This document shows, one piece after another, positions 45,529 through 57,755 of a stretch of 64,000 nucleotides of DNA. Made by a program: the position numbers and the translations under genes. Positions within the stretch are counted from its first letter, which is position 1; each line of letters opens with the position of its first letter. The notes beneath the pieces are model-generated. The model saw nothing but the letters and a program-made list of their open reading frames with translations. It searched no databases and was not told where the DNA came from. The stretch comes from Mycocentrospora acerina (Eukaryota; Ascomycota; Dothideomycetes; Pleosporales): the NCBI GenBank assembly GCA_022701365.1, contig JAKUHH010000184.1, positions 1 to 64,000 on the forward strand. The letters are read 5' to 3'.

Positions 45529-47331
45529 TCACAAAGTAGCTCCGAGTAATCGTTCAAAGGAGCCACTTATACTCAGATGTAAGACGATGCAGAAGATTGC
45601 GCCGGCTGTAAAATCAATACCAATCCGATCTACCACTTCCGTCATGCCGATATTTCCGTCAGCACTACATAATAGCAACCAAGTTGTGGTGTAAGCAATG
45701 AGAATATATACCACCGCGCTTGCCTCTGCGAAGGTAAGACTCTGAAACAGAGACAGCTTTGCGGATTGTTGATGCGACGCGTCTTTGTTCGATTTAAGTG
45801 CACGTTTTTGATCAAAGTGCTGTGGAATATACTCAAACAAAGTTATGGGTGGTTTTATGGAAAGACTTTGCATGGTAACTTTGGTGGCAATAATTTCAGC
45901 AACACTTGGTGACACTGGTAATGCAGAATGCTTTGGTGGAACTGGACATTGATTTGTATATGTTACAACTTTCGAGAAGCATAACTCAGTCGTTGCAAGT
46001 ATAGGGGACTGCTTATTAGCGGCTGAGAATCCGTCCGATAAAATTACCTGTTCGGATGTTTCCAATTCTTGCAAATTTGTTTCTGTTTCTACTAGAATGT
46101 CTGGTCTTTGAAGAGCGTCACGAGATGGCATTTTGGACCTCGAGTCGTTTTCTGCATACGGAAAGTCGGAACCTTTGGCAGATTGCGAGAGTGGTGTTGC
46201 TGGGTCTCGTACGAGCATGAGATCTCTATATGGTAGCGTTATGTGAGCAAATTTTGTGTCTTGATTCGTCCTTCCATCCTCAACCTCGCTTGTTTTTATT
46301 AAATATTCTTCTGAGTCGACTTTCAGATGTCGCCATGATTCGATTGATTGACAAGACTGGATTTGTGATGAAGCTTCTCTCTGCAGTATAGACGATGTCT
46401 GAGGTTCGATAAATCCAAACTCCGACCCGCTATCGTCAGATATGATCGATTGAGTGGGCTGAGCTTGATATCGCCCCAAATTTTTCACTTTTTTATTGAA
46501 GCTACCCTGACGCTGAGGAGTTTTCTCTTGACAGTTATTTCGAAAAATTTCTTGAAGACTTGTTTCTAACCCTTGAAATCCGGCCTGAGTATCATGCTCA
46601 GACGCATTGTGGTTGTTTGACACAGATCTTGTGGCACACATTGGGGCCAAAGGCTCACGATGAGCAGGTTCAATCTTCAACTTCAAAATGAGCATATGCT
46701 CCACTGTTGGCACAAAGCTTACCCTCTTAGCCCTCTTCATTTCTATCGTCGGAGTTCCAGCTTCTTCCCACTCATCAAGCGGCGTTTCTGCGTCGTTGGT
46801 TCTCAACTTCCGCGCGGATCTGGTTCGGACCAGCTTAAGCTTAGAAATATGTAACTTTGTAGTTTTTGGGTGCACATTTTTGGCATCGTCATTTATTTGT
46901 AGCTCTCGGACAGTTCTCAAATTTGACTGCTGTTTTTGTGGATCGAACAGCGCGACTATGGGAAAGTTGGATTTAGTGGAATCTGGGGTGGATAAGCGGG
47001 CTTGACGGCGTTGTTCGATGCGCAGCAGCGCTTTGGATGATGGTAAAATATTTGAGAATATGCTGGTAGATGATCGGTTGAGATTACGATCGTGATGCAA
47101 GTATTGAAAATGGCTCAAGGTCGGTCGATGCAACGGCTGGTAATTTATAGTAGTGGGTGGAGAGGGCTGAGATGATTGTGTCGTGGTGAGCTTCTCATTT
47201 TCATTGACGGCTTGTAAAGGAGAGCGGACTGTAGTGAGAGAACTGGACGCTAACATCACATTTTCTGTCGTTTTATGATACAACCGTTTCGGCGAGGGGT
47301 CTGTATATTCTCTTCGCGAAGAAGCGGACAT
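45529..47331 (-). CDS. Orphan protein, disordered with two C-terminal membrane segments
   Basis: Intronless, 600 aa, not recognised. Residues 1 to about 515 are polar and Ser/Thr/Gln-rich with no clear fold. They include a basic block (KLHISKLKLVRTRSARKL) and an acidic/Pro stretch (AETPLDEWEEAGTPTIEMKR). The last ~70 residues hold two hydrophobic segments, about 531-552 (AEASAVVYILIAYTTTWLLL) and 568-588 (IDFTAGAIFCIVLHLSISG), so it is likely a tail-anchored or hairpin membrane protein with a long cytosolic region. The start ATG is followed by SASSRREYTDPSPK. Lineage-specific by appearance. Its long intact frame in AT-rich DNA argues that it is a real gene. Confidence 0.65.
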   Translation of the reverse strand: MSASSRREYTDPSPKRLYHKTTENVMLASSSLTTVRSPLQAVNENEKLTTTQSSQPSPPTTINYQPLHRPTLSHFQYLHHDRNLNRSSTSIFSNILPSSKALLRIEQRRQARLSTPDSTKSNFPIVALFDPQKQQSNLRTVRELQINDDAKNVHPKTTKLHISKLKLVRTRSARKLRTNDAETPLDEWEEAGTPTIEMKRAKRVSFVPTVEHMLILKLKIEPAHREPLAPMCATRSVSNNHNASEHDTQAGFQGLETSLQEIFRNNCQEKTPQRQGSFNKKVKNLGRYQAQPTQSIISDDSGSEFGFIEPQTSSILQREASSQIQSCQSIESWRHLKVDSEEYLIKTSEVEDGRTNQDTKFAHITLPYRDLMLVRDPATPLSQSAKGSDFPYAENDSRSKMPSRDALQRPDILVETETNLQELETSEQVILSDGFSAANKQSPILATTELCFSKVVTYTNQCPVPPKHSALPVSPSVAEIIATKVTMQSLSIKPPITLFEYIPQHFDQKRALKSNKDASHQQSAKLSLFQSLTFAEASAVVYILIAYTTTWLLLCSADGNIGMTEVVDRIGIDFTAGAIFCIVLHLSISGSFERLLGATL

Positions 47332-50073
47332 TTTCCAGGCTCCTCGTAGAAGTCGATTAGGGCGCAGAGCCTACTTGTTCGCAAGTGAGAGAAATGGGTA
47401 TATTTTGTTTGCTATTATGTTCTTATTCGTTTGTTTAGTCTGCTGTTTCATTATCCGTGCACGCTCCTTGCTTAAGCTTTTATGGTGAGTGAATGGCTAT
47501 GCGACTACCGCAAATCACTTTCAAGTTGAATTTCACATTATGCACAGCGTTGAAGCTGTACGTAGATGATTCTGTCAGTAGTCTGGTTGAATTGATGAAT
47601 TTTGGACAGTCCTTCGTGGCCTTGTTCCTAAATGGCCACACATTCATTCCATCTATTCCAGGAAGGAATACGTCTCATTACCTCAAATTTGAGACCGTCC
47701 GCCAGCGGGAGCGGTGAAAACCCTCAAAAATCATCAACCTCTTTTTCTCCTTTTATCACACCACGTCAAGGAATCAGGGTGTGATTCAAGCGAAGGCTGT
47801 CCCTGAAAATACAACACGTTCTGACCATTTTCCTATTTGGTAAGTGAAGGCTGCGTCTGAAAGCGCCAATAAAAACACCAGCATGTGCTTTTTGCTAACG
47901 AAGCCAAATGAAGTTTTTTGCTTTTGCCTAGCTCCACATGGTTGAGGAATAGCGTCTGAAAACCAGCATTGATTAAGTATTGCAGGCACCATACCTCAGA
48001 TTAGAACGGAAAGGTACAATTGTTGATGAATGAAAGCGACAGAAACGTTGCAAGTGAGTATCGCCATACATGTGACGTCATAGTCCTCTCGCAGAGAAAG
48101 TGTAACCATGCCACTTCCCCCATCTCTCCATGTTCTCCTCGCTCGCAACATCTGAAGGCTTACTCTGCTCACCGCCTGCGCTCCAATGAGTTTGTGAGGT
48201 TTCGCGGGATACTACCGAAGCGTTTTCATGCCTAGGATTCGCGTGAAACAGGTTGCTTCTGCCATTAACAAGGTTGTATCGGTGTGGAGTCAGCTTCGAC
48301 GCGCACATGTACTGACACGCCATCTGCGATTACACGATGTTCGATCCCTGGCTCTTTCATCAATAAACACAGCCCGTGCTAAGGCTTCTGAAATCCACCT
48401 GGGAAGTAAGCGTGTAGTTTCTCTGTGATTGGCTATGGGCGATAAAATAACGGTGAGAATTTAGAGCAAGGCTGATTTAGCTGCATGATGCTCGGTTGGA
48501 CTCAGTGGTTGCTGCCCCTGCACTCTCTTTTCTTTACCCGAACTCTGTTCCTTTTCACGCTTGAGACGTTCGCAGCATTGACTGTTCAACAGAGCCCTAC
48601 CATCAGCAGCTCCATGCATGCCGACTGGTTGAGAGCTGCACAAGGACGGTAAGCCAGGAAGCGAAGCTGCTTCGAAGGGCCTGCAGACGCATCTGCAGTC
48701 ACGAATCCATAGGGCTGAAAACCAAGGCTCAACATTCATGGCCAAGGTGGCACTTGCCCCCGTGGTCGCCCCCATCGCCCCCATGGCGAGGCGTCTGGAC
48801 TCTCGATTTGGGGTGGAGACGGCAGAGTCGACACAACACGGCTCTGCCATCGCTGGCTTATTGCTACGCTGGCTTGCTCGTGTGCAGCCTTGCTTGAAGT
48901 TGTAGACCCGACACCCAGCGCAGTGGATAGGCTGAGACATTCTCACATCTTTGGGTCGGCAGCTCCAGATGAGGTAACTAAGCTACCGTGCATGAATCCT
49001 CTACCACCTACCACGCTCTGTTCACATCTGCCGAACGCCAGCCCATACGCGGGCTTGGGCTACGTCGACTGTAGCTTCCGCTGCGGCTGCACAATGGCCC
49101 TGGAGCATTCGCTTACGTGGAAACTCTGAACAGTGCAGATGCATCATCATCACCATCATCACCATCCTCGTCATCCTCGTCGTCGTCATCTAGAACTATG
49201 GCCATGCCAATCACGTGTGTTTGTTCACAGGGTACCCTCCAGCACGCTCAAGTGTGTCGAAAAGCATGCCCTACAGCTAAATGCATGTGATTGCCTGTCA
49301 TAAGCTGCAGGGCAGAGTCCTCACCACTCGGCGGTGAGACACGGTTCTCGTCTGCAGGTTGCTTGAATGACACCGCCATCGCAAACGTGCTGTCGGGCAT
49401 AAACTGCACGCACGCGCGTAGTGGTTTAACAGGACGGCATTGCAGGGTCACTACGCAGCAGCAGTCGATGCATGGCTGCGTTGGTAGCCAGAGTCACTCA
49501 CCTCCAAAGTGCCTGCAGGCCATTGGCCGCACAAGGGCGCGACAAGACGAGAAGTCGGTCAGCCTGACATCGGTTCTCGACCTGTTTGGGCCTATCGCCG
49601 TCGAAGCAGCCCCAGCACGGTGCACGGCTTGCTCTGTTTCGCGCAGAAGGAATGCTGGGCTCGACACCCTCTCTCCAGCTCCATTCGCGCATCCAGTCAC
49701 TCTTGAAATGAGTCAGCCAAAGCTCCTGCGGCTCGGCTGCTGGCTGGGTCGTCGTCTCTCCGCTTTTTCTACAACGTGACATTTCTCCGACTGCGCTCGG
49801 GGCGCCCGCGACTTGCTGATTCGCGCGCGCGAGATGCGCGGGGTCCGCCGGCTCTGCCGAGGGCGCCTTGCTGCTGGCCCCCGGTGCCCCGCTTCTTTTC
49901 TTACAGCACCCAGAGAGCACCACATCACGGGCATGGGCTTGTCAAGCTTCGGCTGGGGCTGAAAGCTTCCCAACCACACATTCGCCTTTATTAGGGACCG
50001 TTTTGCCCCCAATGGACGCCATGACCTTCCAGAAGCCCTCCCCGCCCCCTAGCGCCGTCGATAAGGATTAATC
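47332..50073. other. Divergent promoter region, GC-rich from about 48.5 kb
   Basis: This lies between the orphan membrane-protein gene (left) and the calpain gene (right). Several open frames exist at 48.2-49.9 kb on both strands, but they overlap each other, have biased composition and show no family motif. A CAT/CGT simple repeat lies at 49141-49190. The stretch probably holds the calpain promoter and a long 5' leader. Confidence 0.4.
49141..49190. repeat. CAT/CGT trinucleotide repeat
   Basis: Imperfect run of CATCAT/CACCAT changing to CGTCGTCGTCAT, about 50 bases, in the upstream region of the calpain gene. Confidence 0.8.
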
Positions 50074-53000
50074 ATGGACTCCCAAGGATCCCACGACTTC
50101 ATCAACATCACCACACCTCAATCCAAAACCCCCAGTATGAACCAGGACGCGTTTGCCCTTACCCCAGGCCCACGCCTAGCCATTCGCAAGCGGGCCCCAC
50201 AAAAAAACATTGACGAGTTCTGGGAAAAGTTCACGACCAAGCACCCGGGCAAGATCTTCACCATCCTGCCCGACAACTTGTACGCCAAACGAGCTGCAGC
50301 ACACGCACCAAAAGGCTCCATTCCTGGCATCAACGCCCTCGCCTCCTATGGTGAGGCTGCCGAGTCATGCAGGAAAAAGGTGGCGAAGATTGTGCAAGAG
50401 TGCCGTCGCCTCAACCAAAAGTATCGCGATCCGCACTTCGACATTGAAGCAGACTTCAAGCGCTCTCAGGCTCTAGCAGATACGCCGCCCGACTGCCTTA
50501 TTGGACTGGACAAGGAGCAATCCGAGTACCACCCCTTGTCAGTCAAGCGAGTAGAGGTATTGCAGCCGCTCCCACGACCATTTGCATAGCTGACAGGTGG
50601 CAACAGGACATTTTCGATCGTCCCCAGTTTTTTATAGATGGCGCGAGTGCCAACGATGTTCGACAGGGCAACGATGGCGATTGCTGGTTCATGGCAGCCC
50701 TCGCTACCATAAGCAACAAGGATGGGCTTATACAGAGAGTGTGTGTCGCACGGGACGAGCAGGTCGGCGTGTACGGCTTCGTGTTTCACAGAGGTAAGGA
50801 TAAAAGGGTCGGCACATTTGACAGACACGAGCTGACACTAGATAGACGGTGAGTGGATATCGACTATAATAGACGACAAACTGTACCTTATAAAAGAGGA
50901 CTTTGATGAGGCCAAAATTGAGCGCTACCAGTGGCTCGAGCTGCAGAATCGCAAGAGTCCAGAGGAAGAATACCGCACAGTCATGCAGACAGGTTCTAGG
51001 GCGCTCTATTTTGCACAGTGCAGCGACTCCAATGAAACCTGGCTGCCGCTGTTGGAAAAAGCATTCGCCAAGGCACATGGCGATTACTCCGCGATTGATG
51101 GAGGCTTTGTAGGCGAAGGTATTGAAGACCTGACCGGTGGTGTCACCTCTGAAATCTTCGCAACAGACATCTTGGATAAGGACAAGTTCTGGCGAGAAGA
51201 GCTCATGCATGTGAACGAAGAGTTTCTATTTGGATGCGGACAAATGGGTGGCGCATACGGCGAGCGCAAAGGTATCCAGGAAAAGCACGCATATTCCATC
51301 ATGGAAGCCCGTGAGGTCGACGGCGAGCGACTCTGCAAGTTGCGCAATCCCTGGGGTCGAACCGAATGGAACGGCCGATGGAGTGATGGATCTGAGGAGT
51401 GGACGCCGGAATGGATGCACAAGTTGAATCACAAATTCGGCGACGATGGCGTGTTCTGGATCTCCTACAGAGATCTGTTACGCAACTACCAACATTTTGA
51501 TCGAACCAGACTTTTCGGGCCGGAGTGGACGGTATCCCAACAGTGGACTAGTGTTAATGTTCCCTGGAGCGTGGACTATTTGGACACCAAATTTAAGATA
51601 CACCTTGCCAACCCTAGTCCCGTTGTCATCGTCCTTAGCCAACTCGACGATCGCTATTACCAGGGCCTTGAGGGGCAGTACGAGTTCAACCTTCAGTTCC
51701 GTCTTCACAAAGACGACGAGGAGGATTACATTGTACGCAGCAATGGGACTTACTACATGAAACGCTCCGTCTCCACAGAGCTTTCTCTCGACGCAGGTAA
51801 CTATACGGTCCTCTTGAAGATCAAAGCGACGAGACAGCCTAATCCCATCCCCGACGAAGTCATTCGAGCTACCTGCAAGAAGCGACGTGAAAAGCTTCTA
51901 TCCATCGGTCTGTCGTACGATCTTGCCCATGCCAAGGGCCAGTTCAGAGAGCAGGAACAAGAAAAGATACGTCGTAGACAGGAAGACAGGATTGAGCGCA
52001 AGAAGGCTGATATGAAGCGCTCTCACGAGCAGCGCAAGAAGCTCCGAAGAAAAGCCAAGCTTCGTGATCAGAAGAAAGCCGCCAAGGAAACACACAGAAT
52101 GAACCCATCCGGGCAGATGAGAGAGGTTCAAAGGAAACTTCAAAACCTACCTGGACTGGGTATCGATGTCGATGACGAGAACCGTGCCTCTGGTGATGAC
52201 GAGAACAAGTCTGCACAGGCAACTCGGCCTCGTCACAATCGAGCGTCCAGTACTGGTGTGATTGGCGAACGTTCTTCGAGTCCAAGTGGCGGGTATGGCG
52301 GCCGAGGAGGCTACAACCGTGTCCGCGACGGGTCGAGTGCTGCTCTCCCTGGGGTGCTTCAGGGTCGTGGGGGTTACAACCGTGACTCCTATGGCCCCGC
52401 TGTTGCTGAAGCCCTGGGACTCCAGGGTCGTGGTGGGTACAATCAAGGCAGCCAAACTCCTCCAAGTTCACATGGCTTCCAGGGCCGTGGAGGATACAAT
52501 CAAAACCTACCAGGCGCCTTTGAGGGCCGAGGAGGATACAATCAAAATATGCCTGGTGAACTCCAGGGCCGGGGTGGCTACAATGCTGAGCTTCCCGGCG
52601 CTTATCAAGGTCGCGATGGTTACAACGGCCGAGATGGGTACAACGGGAGAGATGGCTACAATGGGAGAGATGGCTACAATGGAAGGGACGGGTACAACGA
52701 ATCGCAAATCACCGACTCTCCGATTCCGACTCCTCTTCCGACTCCGCTCCCTACTCCGCTATCGGAGGAATTTGCGCCTGGTACCACGTCTAGCCCACGA
52801 GCAGACCGCCGTTCGCACCCACCCTCCCGCCGCACAACCCTGTCGCCTATCCCCGGAGTACGGCCAGGCATTCAAGTGCATCACGGCCGACCTATGAGTA
52901 TCCTCTCCCGCCGCGCACATCACGGGATGGAGTCGCCCGAGTCACTTTCCGACGACTCGTCTTGGGACTCTGAGATTGATGGCCCTGACTCCCTCGACTC

Positions 53001-53412
53001 TGACTACTCCGATTCTGAGGCCGAACATCGCCATCTACGCCACAGTCACCATCATCAATATTATACTGATGAGTCTGAGTTTGAGCGCGATCCTTGGAAC
53101 GCGGTATGTGTTCTTGGCTTACGCGTGTTTTCTCAAGATACCGATGTCACTATCGAGGTTTACAACGGAGACGGTGAGAAGAAGAGAGATGCAGACGGAG
53201 AAAGCGTAACAGGTGGGCACGGCAGAAGGAAAGAGAAGGAACTCGATGTAGACGATAGTGCAGCAGACGCTACGAGCCCCCTACGCACGAGAGGCGCTGG
53301 TGAAGAGGAACTGAAGGGGAAGACTAAAAGAGAAGTGGAAGAGGAATTGGTTGGGAAGGTAGGAACGCAGCCGGCAGGATTTGAGAGAAATAGGCAGGGG
53401 ACACTCTCCTAG
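50074..53412 (+). CDS. Calpain-type cysteine protease with RGGYN/RDGYN repeat tail
   Basis: Three exons: 50074-50556, 50607-50793 and 50846-53412, encoding 1,078 aa. Introns are 50 and 52 nt, and the junctions rebuild SVKRVE-DIFDRPQFF and FVFHRD-GEWIS. The calpain catalytic core carries Cys187 (QGNDGDCWFMAAL), His371 (EKHAYSIME) and Asn391 (KLRNPWGRTEW), so the full triad is present. A C2-like/domain-III region follows (about 420-530: WTSVNVPWSVDYLDT, IVLSQLDDRYYQ). Next is a charged Lys/Arg/Glu-rich helix (about 570-650), then residues about 708-842 with six RGGYN and five RDGYN units. The tail is Ser/Pro/Asp-rich and acidic. It lacks the MIT domain of the PalB/Rim13 pH-signalling calpain and has no EF hands. 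Probable intracellular regulatory protease; substrates unknown. Confidence 0.9.
52298..52700 (+). repeat. Coding repeat: RGGYN and RDGYN units of the calpain tail
   Basis: Six GRGGYN units spaced by about 15-22 residues lead into five directly repeated GRDGYN units (18-base units such as GGAGAGATGGCTACAAT). The last copies are almost identical at DNA level, so they arose recently by slippage or unequal exchange, while the spaced copies are older. Confidence 0.9.
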
Positions 53413-54394
53413 GCGTCGGCCAGTGAAAGTGCTTGTGTGGTGTAATCTTTCGGAAAAGTCTAGTGGGCAAAATTGTTGTTTTTTTGGAAAATAGTTAGCC
53501 AGCGCGGCGCAAACTGGATCGTTGGCTATTCTTTCTCTTTTCGATGATCAAATTTTTTATCACTTAGAAATCTTTACATCTCAATCTTCAGGCGAGTTGA
53601 CGTCCAATGACAAGTATTTCCACAACAATTTGAGACCACTATCTGCTGGCAAAAGAAGTTTGCCCAAATTCCGGGGTACACCGAGATTCACACGGCTCGA
53701 CGGAATTCACCTCCACAAGATCTCCAGGGCCTGCATCGTCAAATACGGGGTGGTCCTATCACTAGCATCGGCCCATAATCTGTAGCTGTTCGGGGCTTAC
53801 TCTTGTTGCATCTCTAGTATCGAGATACCGGCAAGACCACGGAGCTGTCCTATCTCTAAGCATGGTGAAATTTGGTCATTTGAATCTAGGCAGATGTGGG
53901 AGGAGTCCATCAAGGTTCCACGCCACATGTGCCACCGCCGCAGCTCGCTCGTGAATCTGCCCTTCTCGTGCCGATGATCCGCAAGTCTTGCTGTGAATCG
54001 TCCTGTCAGAAGCGGGCTGGTCGAACGATGTACCCGCCCCTAGGCCCACGTGCATCAACAATGTCCTCGTTTTCCTTGACGACGGGCAGACTCCAGCATC
54101 CCGGGTCGCCATCGAATCTGCTGCGGTCGTCACACGTGTGGTTGTGATTGGTGCCATGTTATCAGGAACAGGATGTCGCCAGACTGGAAGAGGAAGTTGT
54201 TGAAGGATAGCGGCCTTGGCATGTCCCCGGATCTTGGCGCCAACATTGAACATACATGGGTCACCGCGGCGAGAACCGCTGGCAACGACAACATAAGAAC
54301 TGTTTGCGCCGGCGGTGGGTGTCGTGAGTCGTCACCGCGCTCCTCTCACTCATCACCTGCAATCTCAGAACGTCTACGTACGGAAGAGGTCAAG
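53413..54394. other. Intergenic region between calpain and 5'-nucleotidase genes
   Basis: No gene is supported. The frame of the 5'-nucleotidase exon is open upstream to 54173, but the added residues lack a signal peptide, so they are taken as leader. Confidence 0.5.
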
Positions 54395-56299
54395 ATGAAG
54401 TTTTCTACTCGTGCTAGTTTGCCCTTGGTCGCGCTCTCGGCGCTGACGGCGGTTTCTAATGCGGAGGATGTCCTTCACAGCCGGCGGATGGCGAAGCGTG
54501 GCATTGATGCTAATGGCAATTACAACATCTGTAAGTGCCTTGTGGTGAAATTACGGTAGCCAATTAACTCATATGATCCCAGCATTTTTCCATGTCAACG
54601 ATGTCCACGCCCATCTTGATGAATTCAGGTCATCCGGAGCCGACTGTGACGACCCTACCAGGGGCTGCTTTGGAGGATATGCCCGTATCAAGAACGCTGT
54701 CGATGAGGGACGCAAGCAAGTCAATGACAGCCTTTTGTTGAACGTGGGCGACGAGTTCCAGGGCACTCTTTTCTACACCTTTTACAAGGGCGAGAAGATT
54801 GCGGAGACTATCAATCAAATCGGCTTCGATGCCATGACTCTGGGCAACCACGAGTTCGACGCAGGCGAGGAGGTGTTGGGAGACTTTCTCCAAAACTTGA
54901 CCTTCCCCGTTGTTTGCGCCAACTTGCACTCCCAGAACCCAAAGGTCAACAAGACGGTTCAGAAGTACACAATCTTCGAGGACAAGGGTCTTGCTTTGAT
55001 TGGTGTTACTACAGATGTGACACCCAGCATCAGTAGTCCCGATAAGAGCACGGTTTTCTCTAATGTTGTCGAGGTAAAGTTTACTCTTGATTCACTTTTG
55101 GTAAAAACTTGCTAACTTGCTGGTTTTAGGCTGTTCAAAATGCCATCGATGAGATCAAGGCAACCACCAATATTACCAGGATTGCTGCCATTACTCACAT
55201 TGGTTACGAGGAGGATCAGAAGCTTGCTGCAGCTGTCAGCGGTCTTCAGCTCATCATGGGTGGCCACAGCCACACTCTTCTCGGTGACATGCCAGCAGCT
55301 GAGGGCAAGTACCCTACCATTGTAGAGAACAAGGATGGTGATGAAGTTTTCATCGTGACTGCCTACCGTTGGGGCGAGTATCTCGGATCCATCGACGTGA
55401 CCTACGACACTCAGGGCAAAATTCTGGCATACCACGGAGCTCCTATCCATCTCACCAACGCAACCGCCCAAGACAAGGGTCTCCAGACTCAGATCAAGAC
55501 ATGGCGCGGGCCATTCGAAGCATTCGGTGCTGAGGTCCTTGGTACTTCGCAGGTCGTTCTCGACCAAAGTACCTGCAGGACACGGGAGTGCTTGCTCGGA
55601 GACTTCATGGCCGATGCTATGCTTGCCTACCGTAGGAACACCACCAGCAATGTTGACTTTGCTCTTATCAACGGCGGTGGCATCCGTGCGACCATTGATG
55701 AAGGCAACATCACCCGCGGTGAGGTTCTTACTTCTTTCCCCTTTGGAAACGCCGTTGTTCAGATCGCACTCAAAGGAAAGGATCTTTGGGAGGTTCTTGA
55801 GGGTGTCTACACTGGCATCAATGTCGTCAACGGCAGGCCTGTCACATCCTTCGCTCAGGTCAGCAGTGGCATCAAGATCGAGTACAACCCCAGGGCTGCC
55901 AACAACACCAAACTTATCTCCGTTACTATCGGTGACAGGCCTTTGAACAACGACACCACGTACAACATTGTTACCTTGGATTTCCTTGCCGGCGGCGGTG
56001 ACAACTTCTTCCAGCCAACCACCGACTTTGTCACCATGAGCACTCAGGATGAAGTCCTTGTTCAGTACGTCCAGGCCCAGTCGCCCGTCAACGTCAAGTT
56101 GGACGAGCGCATCAAGGTAGTTGACCGCCTGAGGGGAAACAGCACTTCAGGAAACAGCACCTCTTCTGGAAACAGCACTTCTTCGCCATCACCAACAGGA
56201 AGCGCAGCTCCCGTGGCGACTGGTGCTGCTGTCCGTCTAGGATCCGGAATCGCCGGTGCCAGCATCCTTGCTATGCTTGCCGGTCTGCTCATGTTGTAA
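54395..56299 (+). CDS. Secreted, GPI-anchored-type 5'-nucleotidase / metallophosphatase
   Basis: Three exons: 54395-54530, 54583-55073 and 55130-56299, giving 598 aa. Signal peptide at 1-23 (MKFSTRASLPLVALSALTAV...). The metallophosphatase domain shows the metal ligands Asp52 and His54 (HVNDVHAH), NVGDEFQG, GNHEFD, ITHIG and GGHSHT. The 5'-nucleotidase C-terminal domain follows (about 330-530), with DFALINGGGIRATI and FLAGGGDNFF for substrate binding. The end is Ser/Thr/Asn-rich (three NST units) followed by a hydrophobic tail (ASILAMLAGLLML), typical of GPI attachment. It should cleave phosphate from extracellular nucleotides at the wall or plasma membrane. The start was chosen at the ATG that begins the signal peptide, although the frame is open further upstream. 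Intron lengths are 52 and 56 nt. Confidence 0.93.
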
Positions 56300-57660
56300 A
56301 TGGAAATGATGATTATGTAACGAAAATGTATAACACGCTTAGAGTAGAGTCTGCGGACTGTGCTAAAAATAATTTTACAATCTATATTTGCTACTGATTG
56401 AACTTTTGCGCTGTGTGTAGATGTGCTCTTGAATCGAAAAACAGAGTATGATTTCGTTGAAATAAGATTCCAATCGCGCATACGCAATGTTCACATGGGC
56501 TCTTTAGAAGATCTGAAGTCATGTTTATAAGAATAATATGCTATAGATTTTCCTACATCCTTGTCCTCCCCATCTATATAATCATTGTTATTACGCAACT
56601 CGTCGGCCGCATTCTTCCCAAATCTCCGTCGTACATGCATCTGCTGTGCATTGCATTAGTAAAAGCTTGTTTGCAAGCAAACTAGTCTGAGAATACGACA
56701 AAGACCCCGAGTACCGCTGCTAAATTTTCTGCGCTAGAGTTGATGATAAGGGCGACGCGCAACTCAGATAGCAAAGTGTACTTGAATGCGGATGCACGGG
56801 AAACGTGTAGATGGTTGTCATTGTCTCGGATCCGATCTTTCCTGCAGTGGTTCGGGGAGAATAATAACATGTATTGATAATACTTGTAAATTAGCCCAGA
56901 AATGTTATCACCAAGTCTTCGTTGACCTTGTTTGAGCATCTATCTAAACTTAATCAAGGGAAAGGCATCTTCACACTCTACAAATAATGTAGGACGTGCA
57001 GTGCGGACTCGATGCGGCTCCGTCATGATCGAGTAGATCTCTTAGACGATGGACAACCAGGAACATGACATTGAAGCCAAGAATTATAATGTAACTTTGA
57101 CGGATACTGAGTCAGTGCCCACGAAGGTGATGGTGAGACGCGAAAAAACTCGGAATGTATTCGGTCAATTACAAGGGTCATGAAGATCTGGGCCAGTCCG
57201 GTTTCTTGGAAACCAGAGAGATGTCTCCAAGATTTATCAAAGTACATCGATTTTGAATCAAAAAATTCGGGATCACAGTTGATTGTTGAGAGTTTCTTGG
57301 AATCCTTTGTGAGGGTCTGTGTAGAGCAAGCAATGAACGAACAACCCTTGTTGTAAAAGTCGCAGTGGCGATTATTGCTGTGATAGGCTATCAAACCCCT
57401 TGTTTAAGAGGATGGTCATTCTTGGATGCTAAGAATATATACTGGTAAAAGGAGAATATCAATGTTCGGTGGCCAGGACTTTATCTTGATGGTAAGGACC
57501 GTTTGTTAAAGCTCGTGTAACAAGCCATTGAAGTGCTTTAGGCGTTAGAAATTGCGTCCCAACGGGCATTGTTCAAAAAAGGGAATGTTGCACATCTCGG
57601 CAATACACAGATCCAAAGATAATGAGGTTAATCGGAGGACACAGAGCATATCAGTTAACG

Positions 57661-57755
57661 TTAGTGTGCTCGCACGTGTACCAGCACGGAAACACACAGT
57701 GCCTATATAATCTCATTCTCTTAATCTTCTAGTGATACAACAAGTCCTTGATCCA
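57661..57755 (+). repeat. Diverged LTR-like fragment
   Basis: Its reverse complement reads AAGGACTTGTTGTATCACTA, then ATTATATAGGCACTGTGTG and GTACACGTGCGAGCACAC. These are the same order of words as in the fragments at 4.9, 10.2, 17.5 and 39.8 kb. Same orientation as the 17.5 and 39.8 kb copies. Confidence 0.55.

Noticed and set aside
48078..49923. Several overlapping open frames in the GC-rich region before the calpain gene
   Set aside because: Frames overlap on both strands, are Ser/Arg/Ala-biased and show no family signature; GC-rich DNA has few stops by chance.
53876..54253. 125-codon minus-strand frame upstream of the 5'-nucleotidase
   Set aside because: No motif; lies in the promoter and leader of the plus-strand gene.
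57023..57394. 123-codon minus-strand frame
   Set aside because: No recognisable motif, composition not convincing, no splice-linked neighbour.
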